From: Spirosoma endbachense
GTDB taxonomy: Bacteria; Bacteroidota; Bacteroidia; Cytophagales; Spirosomataceae
Direction: 5' to 3'
Assembly: GCF_010233585.1 (NCBI RefSeq)
Contig: NZ_CP045997.1
Location: 10,067,826 to 10,131,825 of the forward strand
DNA: 64,000 nt
Shown here piece by piece: positions 20,976 to 27,970 of the stretch (position 1 is the stretch's first letter; each line of letters opens with the position of its first letter). The notes under the pieces are model-generated. The model saw only the letters and a program-made list of their open reading frames with translations. It had not been told where the DNA came from and made no database searches. Both the position numbers and the translations under genes were made by a program.

Positions 20976-21542
20976 CTAGGCCGGCCGCATATTTCTCAGT
21001 GTAGCCGTCCACCTGGCTAGCTCGTTTAGCATATCTTCAGCCGTTTTGGTCAGCGTTTCGTCCGCCTGAAATCCATCCTGGTCATCAAGGTATTTAGCAA
21101 AGAAAGGAATATTGACCGCTTCTATAAGAGGAGTCATTTTCAGACTGGTGAGTATGGGTTTTAGCAGTTGTACGGCCCGCGTACCACCCGCTATACCGCC
21201 GTAGCTGACAAAGGCCACGGGTTTATAAGCCCACTCTTTAACCAGGTAATCCAGTGCGTTCTTTAGTGGGGCCGGAAACCCATGATTGTACTCGGGAGTG
21301 ACGAAAATGAAGGCATCGGCAGCATTAATTGTGGTGCTCCAGTTCTTCGTATGCTGGTGTTCATATCGCTGTAAACGAGGATGATTGGGCTCATCCATAA
21401 AAGGGAGGTTTATCTGGGCTAAATCAAGCAGTTCAACCGTAAACTCCGACCGCTGACTGGCTAATTCCTGAATCCAGGCAGCCATAGCGGGGCCTTTGCG
21501 ACCTGGGCGGGTGCTGGCAATAATAATTTTAAGCGTAAACAT
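20976..21542 (-). CDS. NADPH-dependent FMN reductase-like flavoprotein
   Basis: A 188-residue flavodoxin-fold protein. It opens with the FMN phosphate-binding segment IIIASTRPGRKGP and has the conserved TPEYNHGFPAPLKNALDYL segment that shapes the flavin site. Such proteins transfer electrons from NADPH to FMN, quinones or azo compounds in the cytoplasm. The ATG at 21542 is chosen because it starts three residues before the first beta strand; the longer frame from 21647 adds a low-quality 35-residue leader. The substrate is unknown. Confidence 0.85.
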   Translation of the reverse strand: MFTLKIIIASTRPGRKGPAMAAWIQELASQRSEFTVELLDLAQINLPFMDEPNHPRLQRYEHQHTKNWSTTINAADAFIFVTPEYNHGFPAPLKNALDYLVKEWAYKPVAFVSYGGIAGGTRAVQLLKPILTSLKMTPLIEAVNIPFFAKYLDDQDGFQADETLTKTAEDMLNELARWTATLRNMRPA

Positions 21543-22366
21543 GAGCGTGTAAATGCGATAAAAAGTCAATTGGGAATAAATTCGGAAGGAGTCGAAGGGG
21601 CCCCATTCATCCAATCTATCCGGTTGTCTTTTGTCATTACTTATCAAAAGTTGCCGGAATTACACTGGGTTCTGATTCCGCTCATCAATCCCTATCTGAC
21701 TAATCGCTATCGACGTATTTAAGTTTCTGGATGTGTTGATAGCCGAAATTCTCATTCTTCAGTGATAATTTACGAATGAAAAATCTCACAAATTTCCATA
21801 AAGCCCTAAACAAAGCAGACCGTAAAGATGACAACCGGTATGAGCAATTGCTGGTGCAGAAGTAATCTATATCGCAAAGATTACCGTATATAACTGAGAG
21901 TTAGATTAAAATAATTATCTGGCTATATAGCCATTACTATGGTTATCTGATTATCTTTGCTTCATTGTGGGTAAGAAGCTTACTGCAACGTAAGATAGTT
22001 ACCAATTATATAGTGGCACTCACCTTCTAATCGCTTTCCTCAGTTAGTACTTCATTTGTGTCAGCTTTGGTCACCACAACGATGCATAAGCTGCAGATAC
22101 ACAAATTTATCAGGTTGGGTTTTTCGTGAATCTGTGGATAACCCGTCTTTCTCTCTTCCAATTGAGTATTACGTCACTTTTTTAATTCGCTAATTCTATC
22201 GAGCACGTTTAAGGTTTTTCTGATTTTAACGCCATAAGCAGGATTGTCAATTAGCCTTTTTGAGCTATCGACACAGGGAGTCTCATGCGTGAGCAGATTT
22301 CCCGGCTTTAGGACTGTCTTAATTTAGTTGATCTCGCTGGTTCGGTGCAGTTTATTACTACCTATC
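21543..22366. other. 824-base region without a convincing gene
   Basis: This is the longest gene-poor gap in the window and is AT-rich. It holds a 29-codon ORF at 21776-21865 (opens MKNLTNFHKALNKADRKDD) with no recognised relatives, a perfect 12-base palindrome ggctatatagcc at 21921-21932, and a promoter-like octamer TATCTTTG at 21952-21959 on the plus strand. Nothing fits a tRNA or known riboswitch by eye. It could encode a small RNA or simply be the long regulatory region of the operon beginning at 22367. Confidence 0.35.
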
Positions 22367-22699
22367 ATGAGTAAAAGTAACCGAAGCGAGTTGTCTTCTG
22401 ATCCAGAATTTCTGTTGATTACTAAAGCATTAGGAGTGATTTCCGGGAAATGGAGGCTCTACATTATTCTGCTCTTGGGTGATCAAACGCTTCGGTATCG
22501 TCAACTCAGTGAGATGCTGCCCGGTGTAAGCGAGAAAGTACTGGCCAGTGAGCTAAAATCTCTTGTGGCGTTAGGGGTTATGAAGCGAACGGCGTATGCC
22601 GAAATTCCACCACGCGTGGAATACTCTTTAACGAGAAAAGGCCAATTGGCCCTACCGATTCTAAGGAAAATTCAGGAAATCGGCCAAATCTTTAACTGA
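22367..22699 (+). CDS. HxlR-family transcriptional regulator
   Basis: A 110-residue winged-helix protein: GVISGKWRLYIILLLGDQTLRYRQL at the start of the domain, then LPGVSEKVLASELKSLVALG (recognition helix) and a C-terminal wing YSLTRKG. HxlR proteins usually act as dimeric repressors or activators that respond to oxidative or electrophilic signals. The N-terminal Cys often found in the family is replaced here (SSDPEFLL), so cysteine sensing is doubtful. The ATG at 22367 is preferred over an upstream frame starting at 22328. The desaturase begins 8 bases after its stop, so it is the first gene of the lipid operon and probably regulates it. Confidence 0.88.
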   Translation: MSKSNRSELSSDPEFLLITKALGVISGKWRLYIILLLGDQTLRYRQLSEMLPGVSEKVLASELKSLVALGVMKRTAYAEIPPRVEYSLTRKGQLALPILRKIQEIGQIFN

Positions 22700-22707
22700 T
22701 TTTATAG

Positions 22708-23874
22708 GTGTTAACTCAAGTGAAATTTAAAAATACAAACCGCTCACAGTTCTTTGTTACGGTCCGAAAACGGGTCGACACTTATTTTAGTGAGCAGGCT
22801 ATTTCTCCCCATGCCAATGGTGCTATGTGGGCGAAAGCACTATTTTTTCTGGTAGGCTATGCGTCATTGTATGGCCTGATCATGTCAAATCAATTTGGCC
22901 TCTGGGCAATGCTGGGGCTGGCTGTTGTGCTGGGTATGTTTGCGGCTTTTATTGGCTTCAACGTATCGCATGATGCGCTTCATGGCGCGTTTTCGGCACA
23001 CAGTTGGGTGAATCGACTATTAGGGAGCAGTTTCTATCTGCTTGGTGCGAACCCGTATGTGTGGAAAATATCGCACAACATTGTTCACCATACCTATACC
23101 AATATACCAGGCCATGACGAAGATATTGAGTTAGCTCCTGGTCTGGTCCGGCTCGACTCTGGCGACAAGCTTCAGCCCTGGCATCGCTTCCAGCAGTGGT
23201 ATACGTTTCCGCTCTATTCACTGGCTTCGCTATCCTGGGTTTTTCGTAAAGACTACGTAAAGTTTTTCAAGAGCCAGATCGGCCATTATGATACCTCATC
23301 GCATCCACGGAAGGAGTGTGTCAAGCTATTCGTTTCCAAAGGGCTCTATTATATCTTTTTTCTTATCCTGCCCTTTCTGGTGCTTGATATTACCTGGTGG
23401 CAACTGATCATTGGGTTTGTGTTGATGCATCTGGCAGAGGGGTTGGTACTGGGCCTTGTTTTTCAATTGGCACATGCTGTTGAAGGAACCGCTTTTCCGC
23501 TTCCAGACGAACAGGGCGATATACAAAATGCCTGGGCTATTCATCAGATGCAAACAACGGCGAATTTTGCTCCCCAGAGTGCCATGGCGGCCTTTCTTTG
23601 CGGAGGCTTGAATCGTCAGATCGAGCATCATCTGTTTCCTAAAGTCTGCCATATTCATTATCCAGCCATTACCAACATTGTCAGACAGACAGCCCATGAG
23701 TTTGACCTGCCTTATCTGGAGAACAGAAGCTTTGGCTCAGCGCTTTATTCGCACTTTCGACTTTTAGAGAGACTGGGCCGACCCGTGCAGGTCGATTCTG
23801 CCCAAAAAGTAAGCATCACGGCTGTAGAGACTGGTTCGGTCGTGCATGGGTTCACTTCAACTGGTAGTTTATAA
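22708..23874 (+). CDS. Membrane fatty acid desaturase
   Basis: A 388-residue di-iron integral membrane desaturase that puts a double bond into acyl chains using O2. Three histidine boxes are intact: HDALH (88-92), HNIVHH (123-128) and QIEHH (304-308). The Gln in the third box is typical of front-end and DesA3/linoleoyl-CoA-type desaturases. Hydrophobic helix pairs flank the boxes. The start is a GTG at 22708, eight bases after the HxlR stop, and no better ATG is available upstream of the conserved region. The position of the double bond and acyl carrier are not readable. The methyltransferase gene follows after 16 bases. Confidence 0.9.
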   Translation: MLTQVKFKNTNRSQFFVTVRKRVDTYFSEQAISPHANGAMWAKALFFLVGYASLYGLIMSNQFGLWAMLGLAVVLGMFAAFIGFNVSHDALHGAFSAHSWVNRLLGSSFYLLGANPYVWKISHNIVHHTYTNIPGHDEDIELAPGLVRLDSGDKLQPWHRFQQWYTFPLYSLASLSWVFRKDYVKFFKSQIGHYDTSSHPRKECVKLFVSKGLYYIFFLILPFLVLDITWWQLIIGFVLMHLAEGLVLGLVFQLAHAVEGTAFPLPDEQGDIQNAWAIHQMQTTANFAPQSAMAAFLCGGLNRQIEHHLFPKVCHIHYPAITNIVRQTAHEFDLPYLENRSFGSALYSHFRLLERLGRPVQVDSAQKVSITAVETGSVVHGFTSTGSL

Positions 23875-23890
23875 ATTCCTCTTTTAGGCA

Positions 23891-24793
23891 ATGGCATCAC
23901 AACAGGACCTCGATTTCACGTACACTACCATTGATAAAATTTTTCGCCTTAGCATGGGGCAAACCGGCGACTACAGCGGTGCTATGTATAACGGCGATTT
24001 TTCGTTAACTCTTGAACAGGCGCAGGAACAGAAACACAAATTCATTGCCGACAGCCTACGAGTGGGTAAGGGCTCACGAGTACTTGATATGGGTTGTGGT
24101 TGGGGGCCATTCCTAACCTACATTAAAGGGCGTGGTGCTATTGGACGTGGTGTAACCCTCTCGCGGGGGCAGGCAGAAGCGTGCCGGGCCAACGGTCTTG
24201 AAGTAGATATCAAGGATTGCCGACACATTACTCCAGCCGATTACGGCACCTTCGATGGCGTTAGCTGCATTGGGGGTATGGAGCATTTCTGTTCGGTTGA
24301 ACAATACCAGGCAGGGCAGCAGGATCAGGTCTACTCCGATTTTTTTGCCATGCTTAACGATTTGTTGCCGGTGGGTGGCCGGTTCTACATGCAGACAATG
24401 GTGTTTGGCAAAAACATGATTCCATTTGAGGAAATCAGTGTGGATGCACCCAAAGATTCACCATCCTATGCGCTGGCCCTGATGATTGCGCAGTTTCCGG
24501 GTTCCTGGCTGCCCTATGGGCCGGAGCAGGTAATACGAAATGCACAGCCCCATTTCAAACTTATCTCCCAAAGCTCCGGGCGGCTCGACTACATCGAAAC
24601 CATCGGGGAGTGGCGTAAGCGATTCCGGGCGTTCAACCTTAAAAAGTATTTTCTCTACGCGTCGCTGCTGCCAAAGCTATTGACAAATAAAGCATTCCAG
24701 GACTTGATCGCCGTATTTAGGGTTAGTCCAAACCGGGTGTGTTTCCAGCAGGAAACAATGGAACACTACCGATTAGTGTTCGAAAAAGTGTAA
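23891..24793 (+). CDS. Cyclopropane-fatty-acid-synthase-like methyltransferase
   Basis: A 300-residue class I SAM-dependent methyltransferase. The SAM-binding motif VLDMGCGWGPF starts at residue 64, and FDGVSCIGGMEHF matches the post-I region of the CFA/mycolic acid cyclopropane synthase family, which methylates or cyclopropanates double bonds in membrane acyl chains. The C-terminal region (IGEWRKRFRAFNLKK) also fits. It is shorter than E. coli Cfa (about 380 residues) and lacks that protein's N-terminal domain, so it is closer to the mycobacterial type. Placement directly after a desaturase suggests that it acts on the double bond made there. This is inference. Confidence 0.85.
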   Translation: MASQQDLDFTYTTIDKIFRLSMGQTGDYSGAMYNGDFSLTLEQAQEQKHKFIADSLRVGKGSRVLDMGCGWGPFLTYIKGRGAIGRGVTLSRGQAEACRANGLEVDIKDCRHITPADYGTFDGVSCIGGMEHFCSVEQYQAGQQDQVYSDFFAMLNDLLPVGGRFYMQTMVFGKNMIPFEEISVDAPKDSPSYALALMIAQFPGSWLPYGPEQVIRNAQPHFKLISQSSGRLDYIETIGEWRKRFRAFNLKKYFLYASLLPKLLTNKAFQDLIAVFRVSPNRVCFQQETMEHYRLVFEKV

Positions 24794-24824
24794 TCTTAAA
24801 CGTAAATCATCTTCATTGCTGCCT

Positions 24825-25706
24825 ATGTCTATCCGCATCGCTATTCTTCATCAAACGCATTACGAATACGATCGGATGGTTTTTCTGTCTCCTCATTTGA
24901 TTCGGCTCAAGCCAGCCGCTCACTGTACTGCGTTGATAGAATCGTATTCGCTGACCATTGAACCGGCCAATCATCTTATACACTGGCAACAGGACCCATT
25001 CGGTAATTTTATAGCCCGTATCGATTTTGCAGAAGCGATGCAGACGATGTCGATGAAAGTCGACATCGTGGCAGAACTAGTACCTGTTAATCCATTCGAT
25101 TTCTTTCTGGATACGTATGCGGAATCTTTTCCATTTCGGTACGATGACCAACTCCAGAAAGACCTCGCCCCCTACCTGGAAATTGCGGAGGAAGAGACTT
25201 ATCTAAAACAATGGATAGCGGAGCAGGTCGATCAAACCAAACAAGGTACTATTGACTTTCTCATTAACCTCAATAAAAAGGTTAATGAGAAAGTTGCCTA
25301 TAATATCCGCTTGCAGCCTGGTGTACAAACACCCGAAGAAACATTGGTAACGGCAATCGGATCCTGTCGCGATTCGGCATGGCTGCTTGTGCAGATCCTG
25401 CGTCAATTTGGTTTAGCCGCTCGCTTTGTTTCTGGCTATCTGGCCCAGGTATTTCCGGATGAAAAGACCTCTGCTGATGCTTCGGAACGGGAGGAAAACT
25501 CGCTTGCCTTACACGCCTGGGCCGAAGTGTATATTCCTGGTGCTGGCTGGATTGGCCTTGATGCAACATCGGGCATGCTGGCCACAGAAGGGCATATTCC
25601 ACTGGCCTGTACCTCTAACCCGGCTAGTGCGGCACCCCTAACGGGCACAACCGGTCTGAGTGAAACAACACTTACGTATACCAATACGCTGGTTCGTCTT
25701 AATTAA
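24825..25706 (+). CDS. Transglutaminase-like protein matching the N-terminal half of DUF2126 fusions
   Basis: A 293-residue protein with an N-terminal beta domain (IAILHQTHYEYDR, IHWQQDPFGNF) and a transglutaminase-like core with an intact triad: Cys171 (GSCRDSAWLL), His220 (LHAWAEVYIPG) and Asp236 (GWIGLDATSG). This is the plan of the N-terminal 300 residues of the roughly 1100-residue transglutaminase-DUF2126 proteins, and it ends (TLVRLN, stop) at about where the fusion's second half would begin. No DUF2126 sequence is visible downstream, so it is either a stand-alone version or a truncation. No signal peptide; cytoplasmic. The ATG at 24825 is preferred to a TTG at 24816. It lies 31 bases after the methyltransferase and ends the operon. 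Confidence 0.82.
   Translation: MSIRIAILHQTHYEYDRMVFLSPHLIRLKPAAHCTALIESYSLTIEPANHLIHWQQDPFGNFIARIDFAEAMQTMSMKVDIVAELVPVNPFDFFLDTYAESFPFRYDDQLQKDLAPYLEIAEEETYLKQWIAEQVDQTKQGTIDFLINLNKKVNEKVAYNIRLQPGVQTPEETLVTAIGSCRDSAWLLVQILRQFGLAARFVSGYLAQVFPDEKTSADASEREENSLALHAWAEVYIPGAGWIGLDATSGMLATEGHIPLACTSNPASAAPLTGTTGLSETTLTYTNTLVRLN
25255..25294 (+). repeat. Perfect 16-base inverted repeat inside the transglutaminase gene
   Basis: Arms actttctcattaacct (25255-25270) and aggttaatgagaaagt (25279-25294) are perfectly complementary around an 8-base loop (caataaaa). The stem is entirely within coding sequence (DFLINLNKKVNEKV). Confidence 0.8.
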
Positions 25707-26026
25707 TTAGTTATTAGCAATAGTTACAACTACCTTTACTAGGCTACGTCTGGTTAACCGAACAAGTATTTATTCGTAGTAAAACGATGAATAAGCGTTC
25801 CCCGAAAATAGTGTTAGCTGGTAGCGCCTTTGTTGTGTGCATGCTTACGGGCAATTAAATGCCGTTTATTATGATCGACTGCCCCGTTGCAGTAGGGAAG
25901 CGAGTGCTTCTGTGTAAGCAGATCTCCCCACAATCAGGTTGTCATTATCTTCTTCGCTCTCAGTCTGCTTTTTTTCGACAAGGCTAATCTCTCTTTTTAA
26001 AATGATGGCAAAAGGGAAAACGTCGT
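25707..26026. other. 320-base region after the lipid operon
   Basis: No convincing gene. It contains a 23-codon ORF at 25787-25858 (opens MNKRSPKIVLAGS) shaped like a signal peptide with no mature part, and another short frame beginning at 25859. No clear terminator hairpin was seen after the transglutaminase stop. No sequence matching a DUF2126 domain is evident. Confidence 0.35.
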
Positions 26027-26203
26027 TTGAACTACCACTTAAACGCTACGCTACCTGTACCTATTTGGAGTATTGTAAGATCGCTGCGAAAGCTAGCCTG
26101 GAAAAATAAAAGCGTTGAAAACGCCTTCCAGCTTCGTATTACTCCCAATGATTTGTCAGCTTATCTCAGTTCACTGTTAAAAAACAACTATCAGAATGGC
26201 TAA
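26027..26203 (+). CDS. Possible small protein with TTG start, overlapping the next ORF
   Basis: An open frame of 58 codons whose composition looks protein-like: Trp, Arg, Lys and Leu mixed, ending ITPNDLSAYLSSLLKNNYQNG. The last codons overlap the ATG of the next small ORF (26196). The only plausible start is TTG at 26027 with an aaagggaaaa stretch upstream; the frame is closed by a TGA at 26003-26005. An alternative ATG-started frame across the same bases (26002-26109, 35 residues) looks poorer. No family recognised. Confidence 0.3.
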   Translation: MNYHLNATLPVPIWSIVRSLRKLAWKNKSVENAFQLRITPNDLSAYLSSLLKNNYQNG

Positions 26204-26345
26204 CAATCAGAAATCGATGAAAAAGGTAGCTACCAAAGCAGGTAAAGTCCACGGAGCTCCGAAAGTACCTAAATATGAGCAGCGTGAAACGGCTTCGGCC
26301 CTTGAGTTATCGCCAGCCAAACCTGATTCAAAGGGACGAAAATAA
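26196..26345 (+). CDS. Small basic protein, 49 residues
   Basis: ATG at 26196, stop at 26343-26345. The product is hydrophilic and strongly basic (MANNQKSMKKVATKAGKVHG at its start, ending SKGRK), with a short acidic stretch in the middle. It has no membrane segment or Cys. It overlaps the preceding frame by 8 bases, which suggests translational coupling if both are real. Function unknown. Short basic proteins of this size are often missed by gene callers. Confidence 0.45.
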   Translation: MANNQKSMKKVATKAGKVHGAPKVPKYEQRETASALELSPAKPDSKGRK

Positions 26346-26410
26346 ACAATACCGACTAGAGTGGCCTGCTATCCTCAGATAAGGCGTTCACCCGTTAAAT
26401 CAAGTCAACC

Positions 26411-26623
26411 ATGACAATTATTTTTAATTATCTCTTTACAAAGTCTGATGACGGCTTCGTTTGTCGCGTTCCGGTGCGTATTCTAAACAAAGAGGTAATA
26501 AATAAAGGTGTACGCCTGAATTCGATCAATTCAGAAGGGGTTGACATTCAGCAATGGGTGGGTAAAAATCTGGATGTAACGATCCAGGATGGAATATACT
26601 CGATCACCGGATTGGCTGGCTAG
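26411..26623 (+). CDS. Small hypothetical protein, 70 residues
   Basis: Begins MTIIFNYLFTKSDDGFVCRV and continues with a regular beta-like pattern through SEGVDIQQWVGKNLDV and ends in a short hydrophobic stretch (ITGLAG). No signal peptide, no recognised family. It is one of a run of small plus-strand genes between the lipid operon and the YXWGXW gene, all free-standing with AT-rich spacers. Confidence 0.5.
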   Translation: MTIIFNYLFTKSDDGFVCRVPVRILNKEVINKGVRLNSINSEGVDIQQWVGKNLDVTIQDGIYSITGLAG

Positions 26624-26919
26624 ATGAATAGTAGTAAGGCGTTGATTTAGAATTAGTTTCTTTGTTTGGAAATAAATAATTAATTTCTGTAACATAAACT
26701 GATGCTGAAGGGTTAACTAGCTACCTGCTCCTCCTTCATCGGTTCTAGCGGCCGTGATTGATTTACGCTACGTAGATTCCTCGCTTTTCCTGTCTGTTAG
26801 CCAATACCTGTAATAAGTATACCTTGTATAGTAGTCCAGCAGGACTTAATACACCGATTAGATTCTCGACTTTTGCTGAATATCAGCGCAATACATTCTT
26901 CTTAAAACTAACCCAAGTT
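26624..26919. other. 296-base spacer in the small-gene patch
   Basis: AT-rich with no ORF that looks coding. A frame can be opened with TTG at 26824 leading into the next gene, but the ATG at 26920 gives a more credible protein. A tttg at about 26661 could be a -33 element; no matching TAnnTTTG partner is clear. Confidence 0.3.
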
Positions 26920-27081
26920 ATGCAAAATGTTGTTAATCAGGTCGCTAAGGGATTCTCTCGAATGATTGAAATTGTGAACTGGAGTGATTTGCTTGAACGG
27001 GCATTTCGACCACTAATCAAATCAAACTCATTGATGGTCCAGCCGGTCAGAGCAGGGTGGTTTCGCTCAAGAGAGGATTAG
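26920..27081 (+). CDS. Small hypothetical protein, 53 residues
   Basis: From the ATG at 26920 the frame gives a helical, mildly amphipathic peptide (MQNVVNQVAKGFSRMIEIVN) followed by a basic C-terminus (AGWFRSRED). Extending to the TTG at 26824 would give 85 residues. Not recognised. The next small gene starts 25 bases downstream, so the two may be co-transcribed. Confidence 0.4.
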   Translation: MQNVVNQVAKGFSRMIEIVNWSDLLERAFRPLIKSNSLMVQPVRAGWFRSRED

Positions 27082-27106
27082 TAAGAAACAGTTTAGTACA
27101 TACTTT

Positions 27107-27310
27107 ATGAAAAGAACCGGTTTTAGCCGTATTGATGGTGCAGAAACAATAGTGGATAGTCTATTAAAACTGCAACATCCATTGGCTGTTTTGCCTACAA
27201 AAGGAATCAATCCGCGATTTCGAACCTTTCTGATCGATTGCGGATTGATCCTGATGACGGCTTTGGTGTTAATTCTAATCCGCCGATTTAGTGGATTATG
27301 GCCAGCCTAA
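27107..27310 (+). CDS. Small single-pass membrane protein, 67 residues
   Basis: Hydrophilic N-terminal half (MKRTGFSRIDGAETIVDSLL) and a strong C-terminal membrane helix (LIDCGLILMTALVLILI) followed by a positive RRF tail, which predicts a tail-anchored topology. Function unknown. A t-rich stretch (ctttttttatttt) follows directly after the stop; pairing of agcctaagtagctggct there is too weak to call a clear terminator. Confidence 0.45.
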   Translation: MKRTGFSRIDGAETIVDSLLKLQHPLAVLPTKGINPRFRTFLIDCGLILMTALVLILIRRFSGLWPA

Positions 27311-27412
27311 GTAGCTGGCTTTTTTTATTTTCATACAGACATACTGACTAATTCAGTAAACAACTACCCAATTAACGGGTTCTTGAGTTAGATACCAGAA
27401 TACTCAACGCCT

Positions 27413-27865
27413 ATGTCTGCTAATAATACGTCTACCCTGTCGAAATCACTTGGCAGTGGCTTTGCCGGAGCTGTTGCTCTAAACGTGCTGCACGAAACGA
27501 TTCGTCAGTTTGTGCCCAATGCACCTCGCGCTGATATTCTTGGAATGCGAAGTCTTGCCAAAGTTATTCAGGCCATTGGCGAACAACCTCCTAAAGAAAA
27601 TAAACTTTATGGCATGGCTATACTCGGCGACGTGATTTCCAATTCGCTGTATTATAGTCTGGTGGGCATTAATAAAAAACAGTCTCTGCTGACTGGAGCT
27701 GCCCTTGGGACATTAGCTGGAGTAGGCGCCGTTACGCTCCCTGGACCAATAGGATTGGGTGAAAAGCCAACAAATCGTACCACCGCTACTGCAATGATGA
27801 CGATTGGCTGGTATTTGTTCGGTGGACTGGTAGCCGGTGCTGTTTTTAAACGGCTAAAATCGTAG
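27413..27865 (+). CDS. Hypothetical membrane protein, 150 residues
   Basis: Glycine/alanine-rich helices (SGFAGAVALNVLHETIRQFV, TGAALGTLAGVGAVTLPGP, GWYLFGGLVAGAVFK) suggest three or four membrane segments separated by a short polar loop. No signal peptide cleavage is obvious, so an inner-membrane protein is likely. Similar small proteins occur in Spirosoma and related genera without an assigned role. It stands alone between the small-gene patch and the YXWGXW gene. Confidence 0.65.
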   Translation: MSANNTSTLSKSLGSGFAGAVALNVLHETIRQFVPNAPRADILGMRSLAKVIQAIGEQPPKENKLYGMAILGDVISNSLYYSLVGINKKQSLLTGAALGTLAGVGAVTLPGPIGLGEKPTNRTTATAMMTIGWYLFGGLVAGAVFKRLKS

Positions 27866-27970
27866 AAACCTTCATTACAATATCTTTTGGAAAGCTGATT
27901 AAACGTTTACGTGTCCGGGCAATCTAACCAACGATGAGTTTTGAAACTCAGCACGCAAACGATTTAAATC

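Noticed and set aside
21776..21865. 29-codon ORF before the lipid operon
   Set aside because: Too short and without recognised features to list as a gene; mentioned under the gene-poor region instead.
25787..25858. 23-codon ORF resembling a signal peptide
   Set aside because: No mature protein follows, no family match, and no strong ribosome or promoter signal.
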